Positions 7,519 to 16,684 of a stretch of DNA of 64,000 nt are shown in pieces. The notes beneath the pieces are model-generated. The model searched no databases, had not been told where the DNA came from, and saw nothing but the letters and a program-made list of their open reading frames with translations. The position numbers and the translations under genes were made by a program. Location: positions 372,001-436,000 of the forward strand of contig NZ_QVNU01000004.1 in assembly GCF_003545715.1 (NCBI RefSeq), written 5' to 3'. Each line of letters begins with the position of its first letter. Position 1 is the stretch's first letter. The DNA comes from Taibaiella koreensis (GTDB lineage: Bacteria; Bacteroidota; Bacteroidia; Chitinophagales; Chitinophagaceae).

Positions 7519-10444
7519 AACCTGGTTCAGCTATCGCTATGGTACGTATAAGACCAAAGATCTGGTAGCCGATGCCCGCAAACAGGGCGTCACCACGCTG
7601 GCACTCACCAATATCAACAATACAACCGACACCTGGGATTTTATACGTGCCTGCCGGGAGAATGATATACAACCGATCGCGGGCGTCGAAATCCGAAACG
7701 GAGATAGCTTTCTATACCTGATCCTGGCCCGTAATGCGCGAGGCTTCTTTATGCTGAACCGTTTCCTGAGCGAGCATTTGCATGCAGGCAAACCCTTTCC
7801 ATCAAGACCTTTCGCGGCCTGTGAAGACCTATGGGTCATTTACCCGCTGGGCGCTGCCGATCCTTTAAGCCTGAAGCCCTGGGAGAAGATAGGCGTGCAA
7901 ACCGGTGAATGCAACAAGCTCTACCGCTATCGTGATGAAGCTTATGCCAGCAAGTTTGTGATCCGGCAACCGGTCACTTTCCGGGATAAGATACAGTACA
8001 ATATTCACCGTCTGCTCCAGGCTGTGGATAAAAACACCCTGCTTAGTAAGCAAGACCCCTTGCTGCTGGCGGCCGCCGATGAAGTATTCCAAACCGAGCA
8101 ACAGCTGCTGCAAAGATTTTCAGCTTACCCTCAACTGATAACCAATACGAGGACGGTGATGGACAGCTGTACTACCATCGATATGGATGACAAAACGCCC
8201 AAAACCAAAAAGACCTTTACCGGAAGTGCGGCGGAGGACAAAGCGCTGCTGCGGCGGCTCGCGCTTGAGGGCATGCAGCAGCGGTATGGAAGCAATAATG
8301 CAGCAGCCGAGGCCCGCGTTGACAAGGAGCTGGCCATCGTGGACAAGCAGCAATTCAATGCCTATTTTCTCATTACCTGGGACATTATCCGTTTTGCACG
8401 CGAGCGGGGCTTTTTCCATATTGGCCGGGGCAGCGGCGCCAATTCTATGGTGGCCTATTGCCTGCGCATTACCGACGTGGATCCCATGGAACTGGACCTG
8501 TACTTCGAGCGTTTCCTTAACCCGCACCGGGCCAGTCCGCCCGACTTCGACCTGGACTTTTCCTGGCAGGACCGCGACGAGATCACACGGTATGTGTTTG
8601 AGAAATACGGCCGGGAACATGTTTGCCTGCTGGGTATGCACAGCACCTTCCAGCAAAGAGCGATCACCCGGGAGCTGGGCAAGGTATTCGGCTTGTCCAA
8701 GACAGAGATTGATAACCTGGTCAATAATCCTTATGCAGCCTATGCCGACGACTCGTACCAGAAAACGATAGGCTACTATGTAAAGGAGATCACCGATTTT
8801 CCCAACCACCTGTCGATCCATGCCGGTGGTATGCTGATCAGTGAGGAGCCCCTGTATCGATACATGGCTACAGAACTGCCACCCAAGGGGTATCCCACCT
8901 CACAGATTGACATGCATGTAGCCGAAGCGATAGGCCTGGAAAAGCTCGATATCCTGAGCCAGCGCGGGCTGGGACACATCAAAGATACGTTGCAACTCGT
9001 GCTGGAAAACAAAGGCGTAGCAATCGATATCCACGATATCAGTCGATTTAAAGCGGACAGGCAGGTCGCGGCCAATATCAGGCAGGCCAACAGCATCGGC
9101 TGCTTCTATATCGAAAGTCCGGCGATGCGCCAGCTGCTGAAAAAACTGGAATGCGATACCTATCTTACATTAGTGGCTGCCAGCTCGATCATCAGGCCCG
9201 GTGTGGCGCAGAGCGGTATGATGCGACAGTACATCCACCGCTTTCATCACCAGGAAGAGATTCCCTACCTGCATGAAAAGATGAAAGCCTTGCTGGAGGA
9301 GACTTATGGGGTAATGGTCTACCAGGAAGACGTAATCAAGGTAGCCCATCATTTTGCCGGTCTCGACATGGCCGAAGCCGATGTACTACGCAGGGCTATG
9401 AGTGGCAAATACCGGGGCAATGAAGAAATGCAGCGCATCAAGACCCGGTTCTTTGATAACTGCAAGGCCTTAGGTTACGATGATGCGGTGACGCAGGAGG
9501 TCTGGCGTCAGATCGCCAGCTTTGCCGGCTATTCTTTCTCGAAGGCCCATTCGGCCAGCTTTGCAGTGGAGAGCTACCAGAGCCTTTATCTGAAAACCTA
9601 TTATCCTATGGAATTCATGGTCGCCGTGATCAACAATTTCGGTGGCTTTTACGGCACCGAACTATACTTCCAGGAATTAAAGAAAACAGGCGCCAGGCTG
9701 CATGCGCCCTGTGTGAACCACAGTCGCCGGCTGACCCATATTCAGGATAAGGACGTTTACGTAGGATTTATCCATATACAAGGCCTGGAAGACGGCTTAC
9801 TGCTCCGGATCGAGAACGAACGGAATCATTACGGCAGCTTCCTCAACCTGTACGATTTTATCGAACGCACCGGGGCCGCTACCGAACAATTGAATATACT
9901 GGTACGGGTAGGCGCATTACGTTTTACCGGAAAAAACAAAAAACAACTTCTATGGGAAGCAAACTTCCTACGCCGGCGGCGCCCGGAGCCTGTCCCACTC
10001 GCAACCGGCGGCTTATTTTCCGAACAACCGGAGGTCTATACCCTACCCGAACTGTACCAGCATCCGCTGGACGATGCTATGGATGAGCTGGAACTACTGG
10101 GCTTTTCATTGGGCAATCCTTTCGACCTGGCCGATGATGATGTACGCCAATACCCGGCTACCGACGATTGGGCGCCTTATACCGGCAGGGAGATCACGCT
10201 GCTTGGCTACCTGGTCACCACCAAACCGATCCACACACTTAAAGGAGAGCGGATGTTTTTCGGCACCTTTATCGACGCACAGGGCAATTGGATTGACACC
10301 GTCCATTTTCCGGAGATCGCTTTTAAATATCCCCTGTCCGGCAATGGCTTCTACCGGATTCGCGGCACGGTAATCGAAGAATATGGCACTTACAGCATTA
10401 ACGTGCAGCATATGGAAAAGGTGGGCATCAAATCGAGACGCTAG
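7502..10444 (+). CDS. dnaE: Error-prone-type DNA polymerase III alpha subunit
   Basis: The ~980-residue C-family polymerase is shorter than replicative DnaE (~1150). The catalytic aspartates are in PDFDLDF, preceded by GRGSGANSMVAYCL. A helix-hairpin-helix segment and a C-terminal OB-fold (LLGYLVTTKPIHT) follow. The N-terminal PHP domain lacks the usual HxH metal motif: the expected histidines are replaced in LNCKTWFSYRYG. The proofreading-type PHP site is therefore probably dead. Overlap with dinB by 17 bp indicates coupled synthesis and a shared job in translesion DNA synthesis, comparable to ImuB-DnaE2 pairs. ATG 7502 is chosen because homology starts there; ATG 7496 is also possible. Confidence 0.88.
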   Translation: MYLNCKTWFSYRYGTYKTKDLVADARKQGVTTLALTNINNTTDTWDFIRACRENDIQPIAGVEIRNGDSFLYLILARNARGFFMLNRFLSEHLHAGKPFPSRPFAACEDLWVIYPLGAADPLSLKPWEKIGVQTGECNKLYRYRDEAYASKFVIRQPVTFRDKIQYNIHRLLQAVDKNTLLSKQDPLLLAAADEVFQTEQQLLQRFSAYPQLITNTRTVMDSCTTIDMDDKTPKTKKTFTGSAAEDKALLRRLALEGMQQRYGSNNAAAEARVDKELAIVDKQQFNAYFLITWDIIRFARERGFFHIGRGSGANSMVAYCLRITDVDPMELDLYFERFLNPHRASPPDFDLDFSWQDRDEITRYVFEKYGREHVCLLGMHSTFQQRAITRELGKVFGLSKTEIDNLVNNPYAAYADDSYQKTIGYYVKEITDFPNHLSIHAGGMLISEEPLYRYMATELPPKGYPTSQIDMHVAEAIGLEKLDILSQRGLGHIKDTLQLVLENKGVAIDIHDISRFKADRQVAANIRQANSIGCFYIESPAMRQLLKKLECDTYLTLVAASSIIRPGVAQSGMMRQYIHRFHHQEEIPYLHEKMKALLEETYGVMVYQEDVIKVAHHFAGLDMAEADVLRRAMSGKYRGNEEMQRIKTRFFDNCKALGYDDAVTQEVWRQIASFAGYSFSKAHSASFAVESYQSLYLKTYYPMEFMVAVINNFGGFYGTELYFQELKKTGARLHAPCVNHSRRLTHIQDKDVYVGFIHIQGLEDGLLLRIENERNHYGSFLNLYDFIERTGAATEQLNILVRVGALRFTGKNKKQLLWEANFLRRRRPEPVPLATGGLFSEQPEVYTLPELYQHPLDDAMDELELLGFSLGNPFDLADDDVRQYPATDDWAPYTGREITLLGYLVTTKPIHTLKGERMFFGTFIDAQGNWIDTVHFPEIAFKYPLSGNGFYRIRGTVIEEYGTYSINVQHMEKVGIKSRR

Positions 10445-10491
10445 TATACCGCTTGCAGAGGAGGTAGGCTATGCTCGCAGCGCCGCAACGT

Positions 10492-11140
10492 CGCTGTGGG
10501 AAAAACTTGTTGTGCCTTGGTGTCATCGTGGCAAAAAGTACGTAATAGAATTTCCACCGCGGCACAACGACACAAAGAAGAATACTACATAAGACATCTC
10601 TGCTACGTCGCTGCGAGAAAGCTCAAGGCCCCTTTGCATGGGAAGAAGAATTGATCTAGGTCTAAAGCATGGCGGGAAAAACTGTAGCATCCTTCTTTGC
10701 CGTGCAGACCGCTGCGCGTTCCGACCGGCTGGTTACGGCTAAGGGCAAAAAAAGGATCGCTGTGGGAAGAAAAATATTCTCGCCGCGACGCGGCGCCGCT
10801 GCGGGATACACCAACTTTGTGCCATCGCCTTCGTGGAAAAAGCATGCCATAAGAAAAGAAAACAGTTGCCCACCACGACACAACGACGCAAAGAAGAATG
10901 TCATATAAGCCATCGCTGCTACGACACTGCGGCGCTGCGAGAAAACTCAAAGCCCCTTTGCCTTTGCATGGGAAGAAGAATTGATACAGGCCTAAAGCAT
11001 GGCGGGAAAAACAGTAGCATCCCTCTTTGCCGTGCAGACCGCTGCGCGTTCCGACCGGCAGGTTACGGCTAAGGGCAAAAAAGGATCGCTGTGGGAAGAA
11101 AGATATTCTCGCCGCGACGCAGCGCCGCCGCGAGCAAAAA
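10492..11140. repeat. Two ~305-330 bp direct repeats, non-coding
   Basis: Unit 1 starts near 10492 and unit 2 near 10797. The best-conserved part is ~190 bp (about 10615-10803 against 10933-11122), sharing blocks such as gcatgggaagaagaattgat, gccgtgcagaccgctgcgcg and ttacggctaagggcaaaaaa. The 745 bp from dnaE to the AraC gene holds these repeats and no credible gene. The ctcgccgcgacg blocks are related to the repeats at 5.8-6.0 kb. Confidence 0.75.
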
Positions 11141-11189
11141 ATCTAAATTCCTGGGTGACGCGGCTAGAAAAACTAAAGCCCTAAAAGTA

Positions 11190-12026
11190 TCAATCGTGCG
11201 CTTTACCCGCTACTTTCAGGTATTGAAGGGGCGCTTTACCCGTAAACCGTTTGAAATCTTTGGCAAAATGGCTCTGATCGTAATAACCATGTTCCTGGGC
11301 CAGTGCCGCAATATCTGTCTTCTCAGACAAGCTAAGGCAGGCGAGGAGAAAGCGTTGCTGACGGATATACTCCTTGGGTGAAAGGCCCAGGTTAACCAGA
11401 AAGTTCCGTTCAAGCCATTTACAGGTAACTTTCAGCTTTAAGGCAAGCTCCTGAACCCGGATGTTACCACCGTACTGCCCCACCAGCGCAATAGCTCGTT
11501 CCAGCATGGCATTATGCTTAGTATCCTTGATGCACTGTGCTAGGCAAAATGCTTCTATCGCCGCTATTTTGCCCGCCGGCGTATCATGCTGTTGTACTTT
11601 ACGTAGCAGGGCGACTCCCGCTTGGCCAAGCGCCGCAGGTAGTTCCCGGCAATGACGATCTCCTGTGCCTGGTGCGACGGCTCCGAAGAGGTGGTAACCA
11701 TGTGCAGGCCGGAAACGGACAATCAATAACGCTTCCTTACGCTGTTGCCACATAAGGCTCTGTTCCAGATAAGGACTGTTCAACCAGGCCGGGCCAGGCC
11801 TAAACGTATTACCGGCCACGGAAAAAATGACCTGGTTGCCGGTCATTGTAAACACCAGCGTCGGTATACCGTCGCTAAAAGCCATGGTGGGACCGGCCCA
11901 GGCGCCGGCCGGTACAAAGTAGAACCTGTCTATTACAGCCGCCAGTTCAGTCGAAGGCTGGAAACGCTCTACCAGACCACCGGCCACCGGAACATCACGT
12001 AAATAAGGTAATAAACTCAGGGGCAT
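11190..12026 (-). CDS. AraC family transcriptional regulator
   Basis: The 278-residue protein has an N-terminal sensor domain of the type found in AraC proteins with a DUF6597-like fold. A C-terminal double helix-turn-helix follows: first HTH around VQELALKLKVTCKWLERNF, second in IAALAQEHGYYDQSHFAKDF, then the AraC signature end FTGKAPLQYL. The effector and targets are unknown. The ATG at 12026 (MPLSLLPYL) is chosen over an upstream start at 12059. It is divergent from the peptide deformylase gene, about 95 bp apart, so the two promoters share this gap. Confidence 0.82.
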   Translation of the reverse strand: MPLSLLPYLRDVPVAGGLVERFQPSTELAAVIDRFYFVPAGAWAGPTMAFSDGIPTLVFTMTGNQVIFSVAGNTFRPGPAWLNSPYLEQSLMWQQRKEALLIVRFRPAHGYHLFGAVAPGTGDRHCRELPAALGQAGVALLRKVQQHDTPAGKIAAIEAFCLAQCIKDTKHNAMLERAIALVGQYGGNIRVQELALKLKVTCKWLERNFLVNLGLSPKEYIRQQRFLLACLSLSEKTDIAALAQEHGYYDQSHFAKDFKRFTGKAPLQYLKVAGKAHD

Positions 12027-12120
12027 GGTACAAAGATAGCGGGCTGCCGACAGACACAACTGTCTAAAATTTACTATGTTCGCTGGATTTTTTTAAGCAG
12101 CTTTGCCTTTATTTGCCTTT

Positions 12121-12702
12121 ATGATCTTACCGATTGTCGCTTACGGCGCGCCGATACTGCAACAGAAATGCTTTCCCCTGCCCGCCGACTATACTGCTTT
12201 ACCCGAGCTGATCGCCTGTATGTGGGAAACTATGTACGGTGCTTCCGGCTGTGGGCTTGCCGCCCCGCAGATTAACATGCCGGTACGTGTTTTTATCGTC
12301 GATAGCATAGTTACTTACGAGCAAATGGAAGAAGAGGAAAGAGCGCTCTATTTTTATGGGGATACGGGGATCAGAAAAGTATTCATCAATGCCGAGCTCC
12401 TGGCCGTTTCCGAAGAGCAGCTATGGGACGACGATGAAGGCTGCCTTAGCATTCCTGGTCTTTCCGCCAGCGTGCGTCGTCCATGGGCGGCCACCATCCG
12501 GTATTACGACGAGCACCTGGTGGAACATACAGAAACCTTTACGGGGCTTACGGCCCGGATGATCCAGCATGAATACGACCATATTGAAGGCAGGCTCTAT
12601 CCCGACCTGCTTGGCCCGGATGCCCGGAAAGCGATCAACAGAAAACTTCAGAATATAAAGAAAGGACGATTTAAGTCGCTATACCCCATGACCCGGGAAT
12701 AA
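12121..12702 (+). CDS. def: Peptide deformylase
   Basis: The 193-residue enzyme removes the formyl group from the N-terminal methionine of new proteins. All three family motifs are present: GCGLAAPQI (GxGLAAPQ), EGCLSIPG (metal-ligand cysteine) and QHEYDHIEG (HExDH with two metal-ligand histidines and the catalytic glutamate). ATG 12121 (MILPIVAYG) is the start; the frame extends upstream only through a TTG at 12103. The insertion VTYEQMEEEERALYF after the first strand is longer than in E. coli but common in Bacteroidota. It may be a second deformylase copy; that cannot be judged from the window. Confidence 0.95.
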   Translation: MILPIVAYGAPILQQKCFPLPADYTALPELIACMWETMYGASGCGLAAPQINMPVRVFIVDSIVTYEQMEEEERALYFYGDTGIRKVFINAELLAVSEEQLWDDDEGCLSIPGLSASVRRPWAATIRYYDEHLVEHTETFTGLTARMIQHEYDHIEGRLYPDLLGPDARKAINRKLQNIKKGRFKSLYPMTRE

Positions 12703-12716
12703 AACTATTTTTACAG

Positions 12717-12764
12717 AATACGCAAACGAGCCGCTCCCGAAAAAGAAAGGCTCGTTTGCGTATT
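12717..12764. terminator. Bidirectional terminator, 16-bp perfect stem
   Basis: AATACGCAAACGAGCC and its exact inverse flank a 16-base loop between the convergent def gene and the 1300-residue surface protein gene. The stem is unusually long; the flanking bases are A/T-rich, without a strong T-run. Confidence 0.75.
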
Positions 12765-12772
12765 ATCATTCG

Positions 12773-15700
12773 TTAGCGGATCAGGGTAAGGTCGCCGCGC
12801 TTGTCCAGCACTTCGCCATTCACGCACTTGCCGGTAACGCGGTAGTGATAAGTGTCGATATTGGCCGGCTTGCCGTTGACGGTACCATCCCATCCATCCG
12901 TAACATTATAAGAGACGAAGACCATTGCACCCCAGCGGTCAAAGATACGTAAGGCATATTCCTTGGGATGACCGTTGGTTTCGGGTTTGAAGCGATCGTT
13001 AAGACCATCTCCGTTAGGACTAAAAGCATTGGGCAGCCATAAGGTGCAACAAGGCTGCGCGTTAAGCGTAATAGAAGCCGAATCGCTGCAGCCATTGGCA
13101 TCGGTACCGGTTACTGAGAAAGCGTTAGCATAATCGGGGAGATATACTTTATGGGTAATGCCGGTGCCGATATCGACGCCGAAAGCATTGGTCCAGCGAT
13201 AGCTGTCGCTACCTTTCATATTCAGCACAATGGAATCACCGATACAATAGCTGGTCTTCTCCGGCGCTTCAAAAGCAACAACCGGCAAGGGATTAACATC
13301 AAGCACGAGCACAAAACTGGAATCGCATCCCTGTGCACCGGTATAAGATGCCTTATAGACACCTGCTGACTGATAAGGCTGTCCGTGGAACATATAGCGC
13401 TGCCCTTCACATATCGCAGCATTTACGGTATCTATCTGAGGCTGCACTACGGTAACCGTCACCGTCCGTTCCAGGCTATCACAGCCATGCACGCTAGTGA
13501 ACATCCGGTGCAGCATGGTTGATGACGTGTAGGTAATGCCTTCAAATACTACAGTGCCACACCCCGTGGTATCAACATGCAGTTGTACAGGTGTATTGTT
13601 ATAGACCGTGATATGGATGGTACGATAAAGGCTGTCACAATGATTAACTGTTTTCAGAGTATCGTTAAGCGTAATGCTGGAATGGTACTGATGACCTTCA
13701 AAGTTGACCACACCACATGATGCCGTGTCGATACTTTGTGTCCCGGGCGCCGGCGATATGGTAAGCGTCATTGTAACCGTACTATCGCAACCCGAAGCGG
13801 CCGTGAATACCTGGTTATAAACGCCTGCGGTAGTCAGGGTCTGCGTACCCCATACGTAACTGCTTCCATAACAGATAAGCCGGCTCGCGCTATAAGTGAT
13901 CTGTGGCCTTACGTAAAGCTGCAGTGTAGCGATACTGTCGCAATGCACGGCAGCGATGAATGTCTGGGTATAGGTGCCTGTCGCTGCCAGGGTTTGTGTA
14001 CCCCAGGTATAGCTTTGACCAAAGCATACGGTATCGGCAAAGGTATGGGTGATCTGGGGTCTTACCCACAGGTGCAGAGTAACATTACTATCGCAACCTG
14101 CTGCCGCTGTGAAGAGCTGACTATAGGTTCCTGTGGCCGTCAGCGATTGGGTGCCCCAGGTATAGGTTGCACCAAAACAAATAGTATCGGCTGTGGTACT
14201 GCTCAGCTGAGGGGCCATGAATAAATTCAGGGTAACCGTGCTGTCGCAATTTACAGAAGCCGTAAATACCTGTGTATAGGTACCGGCGGCGGTCAGTATC
14301 TGTGTGCCCCAGGGATAAGGCTGGCCAAAACAAATCGTATCGGCCACGGTCTTTGTGATCTGCGGGCGGACGAAGAAATTCATGGTCACCAGGCTGTCGC
14401 AGTTAACGGCAGCTGTAAAAGTCTGGGTATAGGTGCCCGTGGCTGTCAGCGTTTGCGTACCCCAGGTACGGCTTTGGCCAAAGCATACCGTATCGGCCAC
14501 GGCCTTGGTGATCTGCGGGCGGACAAAGAAATTCATCGTCACCAGGCTGTCACAGTTCACGGCAGCTGTAAAGGTCTGATTGTAGGTTCCTGTGGCCGTC
14601 AGCGTTTGGGTGCCCCAGTTACGGCTTTGGCCGAAGCATACGGTATCGGCCACAGTCTTGGTGATCTGCGGGCGGACAAAGAAATTCATCGTCACCAGGC
14701 TGTCGCAGTTAACGACAGCCGTAAAGGTCTGCGTATAGGTTCCAGTGGCCGTCAGGGTTTGGGTACCCCAGCTACGGCTTTGGCCGAAGCATACGGTATC
14801 GGCTACGGACTTCGCGATCTGCGGGCGGACAAAGAAATTCATTGTCACCAGGCTGTCGCAATTGACAGCGGCCGTAAAGCTCTGGGTATAGGTGCCTGTG
14901 GCCGTAAGCGTTTGTGAGCCCCAGCTACGGCTTTGTCCGAAGCATACGGTATCGGCCACGGTCTTCGTGATCTGCGGGCGGACAAAGAAATTCATCGTCA
15001 CCAGGCTGTCGCAATTGACAGCTGCCGTAAAGGTCTGCGTATAGGTCCCCGTGGCCGTCAGCGTTTGTGAACCCCAGCTACGGCTATGACCAAAGCATAC
15101 CGTATCGGCTACTGTCTTTGTAATTTGCGGGCGGACGAAGAAGTTCATGGTCACCAGGCTATCGCAGTTAATTGAAGCCGTAAAGGTCTGCGTATAAGTC
15201 CCCGTGGCCGTGAGCACTTGCGTTCCCCAGTTACGGGTATGACCAAAGCATACCGTATCGGCTACCGTCTTGGTGAGCTGCGGGCGGACGAAGAAATTCA
15301 TCGTCACAACGCTATCACAGTTAACGGAGGCCGTAAAGGTCTGTGTATAGATCCCTGTGGCCGTCAGCGTTTGCGTTCCCCAGCTACGACTATTACCAAA
15401 GCATACTGTATCGGCTACCGCCTTCGTGATCTGCGGGCGGACAAAGAAGTTCATCGTCACAACGCTATCGCAGTTAACAGCAGCCGTAAATATCTGTGTA
15501 TAAGTCCCCGTGGCCGTGAGCGTTTGTGAACCCCAGCTACGGCTATGACCAAAGCATACGGTATCGGCTACGGTCTTCGTGATCTGCGGACGGACAAAAA
15601 AGTTCATCGTCACAACGCTATCGCAGTTAACAGCAGCCGTAAAGATCTGTGTATAGGTGCCCGTGGCCGTCAACGTTTGCGAGCCCCAGTTACGGCTATG

Positions 15701-16675
15701 ACCGAAGCATACGGTATCGGCTACCGCCTTCGTGATCTGCGGTCGGACAAAGAAGTTCATGGTTACCGCACTATCGCAGTTGTTTGCAGCCGCAAAGGTT
15801 TGGGTATAGGTGCCCGTGGCCGTCAACGTTTGCGAGCCCCAGTTACGGCTATGACCAAAGCATACGGTATCTGCTACGGTCTTCGTGATTTGCGGATGAT
15901 AACCCAGGGTTATCGTTACCATACTATCGCAGCCGCTGCTATTCGTAAAAGTATGCGTCAACGTTTGTGGCGTTGTGTAAGTGTTACCGTTCCAGCTAAA
16001 AGGAACGCCGTAGCAAAGCGTAGTATCCTTTACAGTAGGCGGCGATGGCGAACAGGAATACATCTGAAAATCGTCGATCGCATTGCCGTTATCACTTCCC
16101 GCGCCGTCGGCGCAAGCCCAGCTAATACCGAAGACAGCACCCGGCAAAATATTGAGCCCGGTAAGCGTGATCGACTTGGGTGTAGTGGTCGCAGTACCTG
16201 TAGGGCCCGCAAGTGCGCTCGTGCTGTTGAGCCCCGCCAATGAAGAAGCGCTGAGCGCACCTGTGCCCGTTACCGTCCATCCGACGGTATTGCCCCCGGC
16301 GTAGCGCCATTGCTTGTACTTATAAGAGATCACCAGCTGCGTAATGACAGCGCCGGTATTGTTGGTAAAGCTGGCATTGTAGGCGATGTTGGGGGAAGTA
16401 CCCGATCCCAGGTAACCTAGCGAATAGTCGCCGGCGCTACCATAAGCCCAGGCGCCACCCGAGTTGCTGGTACCCGTGCCTTGTCCCCGCCAGCTGAATG
16501 AGCCGGTTGCCGTCCAGCCGTAAGGAAGCGAGACAGCAGAACTTCCGTTATAGCCGTTAAAGTTCTGGGTATAGGTCATACCCGGCATAAAGAGAATCTG
16601 TGCCTGCCCCCTGAATCCCGTCAATGACAGGAGGAGCACAAAAAGATAGAGAAACTTATAATAGCGATGCTTCAT
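12773..16675 (-). CDS. Giant T9SS type B surface protein with fourteen 51-residue repeats
   Basis: The 1300-residue protein starts with a signal peptide (MKHRYYKFLYLFVLLLSLTG, cleavage near GQAQ). A ~240-residue N-terminal domain follows. About fourteen 51-residue repeats come next (residues ~263-976), of the form ADTVCFGxSxxWGTQTLTAT...NCDS...VRPQ, each with two cysteines. Further related modules precede the T9SS type B sorting domain (LPNAFSPNGDGLNDRF...RIFDRWGAMVF), so the protein is exported by T9SS to the cell surface or medium. It lies 9 bp after the 720-residue T9SS protein and is probably co-transcribed with it. Function is likely adhesive or structural (inference). Confidence 0.85.
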   Translation of the reverse strand: MKHRYYKFLYLFVLLLSLTGFRGQAQILFMPGMTYTQNFNGYNGSSAVSLPYGWTATGSFSWRGQGTGTSNSGGAWAYGSAGDYSLGYLGSGTSPNIAYNASFTNNTGAVITQLVISYKYKQWRYAGGNTVGWTVTGTGALSASSLAGLNSTSALAGPTGTATTTPKSITLTGLNILPGAVFGISWACADGAGSDNGNAIDDFQMYSCSPSPPTVKDTTLCYGVPFSWNGNTYTTPQTLTHTFTNSSGCDSMVTITLGYHPQITKTVADTVCFGHSRNWGSQTLTATGTYTQTFAAANNCDSAVTMNFFVRPQITKAVADTVCFGHSRNWGSQTLTATGTYTQIFTAAVNCDSVVTMNFFVRPQITKTVADTVCFGHSRSWGSQTLTATGTYTQIFTAAVNCDSVVTMNFFVRPQITKAVADTVCFGNSRSWGTQTLTATGIYTQTFTASVNCDSVVTMNFFVRPQLTKTVADTVCFGHTRNWGTQVLTATGTYTQTFTASINCDSLVTMNFFVRPQITKTVADTVCFGHSRSWGSQTLTATGTYTQTFTAAVNCDSLVTMNFFVRPQITKTVADTVCFGQSRSWGSQTLTATGTYTQSFTAAVNCDSLVTMNFFVRPQIAKSVADTVCFGQSRSWGTQTLTATGTYTQTFTAVVNCDSLVTMNFFVRPQITKTVADTVCFGQSRNWGTQTLTATGTYNQTFTAAVNCDSLVTMNFFVRPQITKAVADTVCFGQSRTWGTQTLTATGTYTQTFTAAVNCDSLVTMNFFVRPQITKTVADTICFGQPYPWGTQILTAAGTYTQVFTASVNCDSTVTLNLFMAPQLSSTTADTICFGATYTWGTQSLTATGTYSQLFTAAAGCDSNVTLHLWVRPQITHTFADTVCFGQSYTWGTQTLAATGTYTQTFIAAVHCDSIATLQLYVRPQITYSASRLICYGSSYVWGTQTLTTAGVYNQVFTAASGCDSTVTMTLTISPAPGTQSIDTASCGVVNFEGHQYHSSITLNDTLKTVNHCDSLYRTIHITVYNNTPVQLHVDTTGCGTVVFEGITYTSSTMLHRMFTSVHGCDSLERTVTVTVVQPQIDTVNAAICEGQRYMFHGQPYQSAGVYKASYTGAQGCDSSFVLVLDVNPLPVVAFEAPEKTSYCIGDSIVLNMKGSDSYRWTNAFGVDIGTGITHKVYLPDYANAFSVTGTDANGCSDSASITLNAQPCCTLWLPNAFSPNGDGLNDRFKPETNGHPKEYALRIFDRWGAMVFVSYNVTDGWDGTVNGKPANIDTYHYRVTGKCVNGEVLDKRGDLTLIR
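13748..15889 (-). repeat. Fourteen 153-bp in-frame tandem repeats
   Basis: The period is exactly 153 bp (51 codons). The first ten units in protein order are nearly identical and the last four are more diverged (WGTQILTAAG, WGTQSLTATG, WGTQTLAATG, WGTQTLTTAG). Such an array can change in copy number by slipped mispairing or recombination, and may be misassembled in short-read data. Confidence 0.9.
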
Positions 16676-16684
16676 GATCAGGTT

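Noticed and set aside
10603-11184. Short open frames in both strands over the 10.5-11.1 kb repeats
   Set aside because: They are repeated copies of the same non-coding repeat with no protein features.
13736-16243. Several antisense frames over the T9SS repeat gene
   Set aside because: They mirror the 153-bp repeats and give repeated low-quality peptides.
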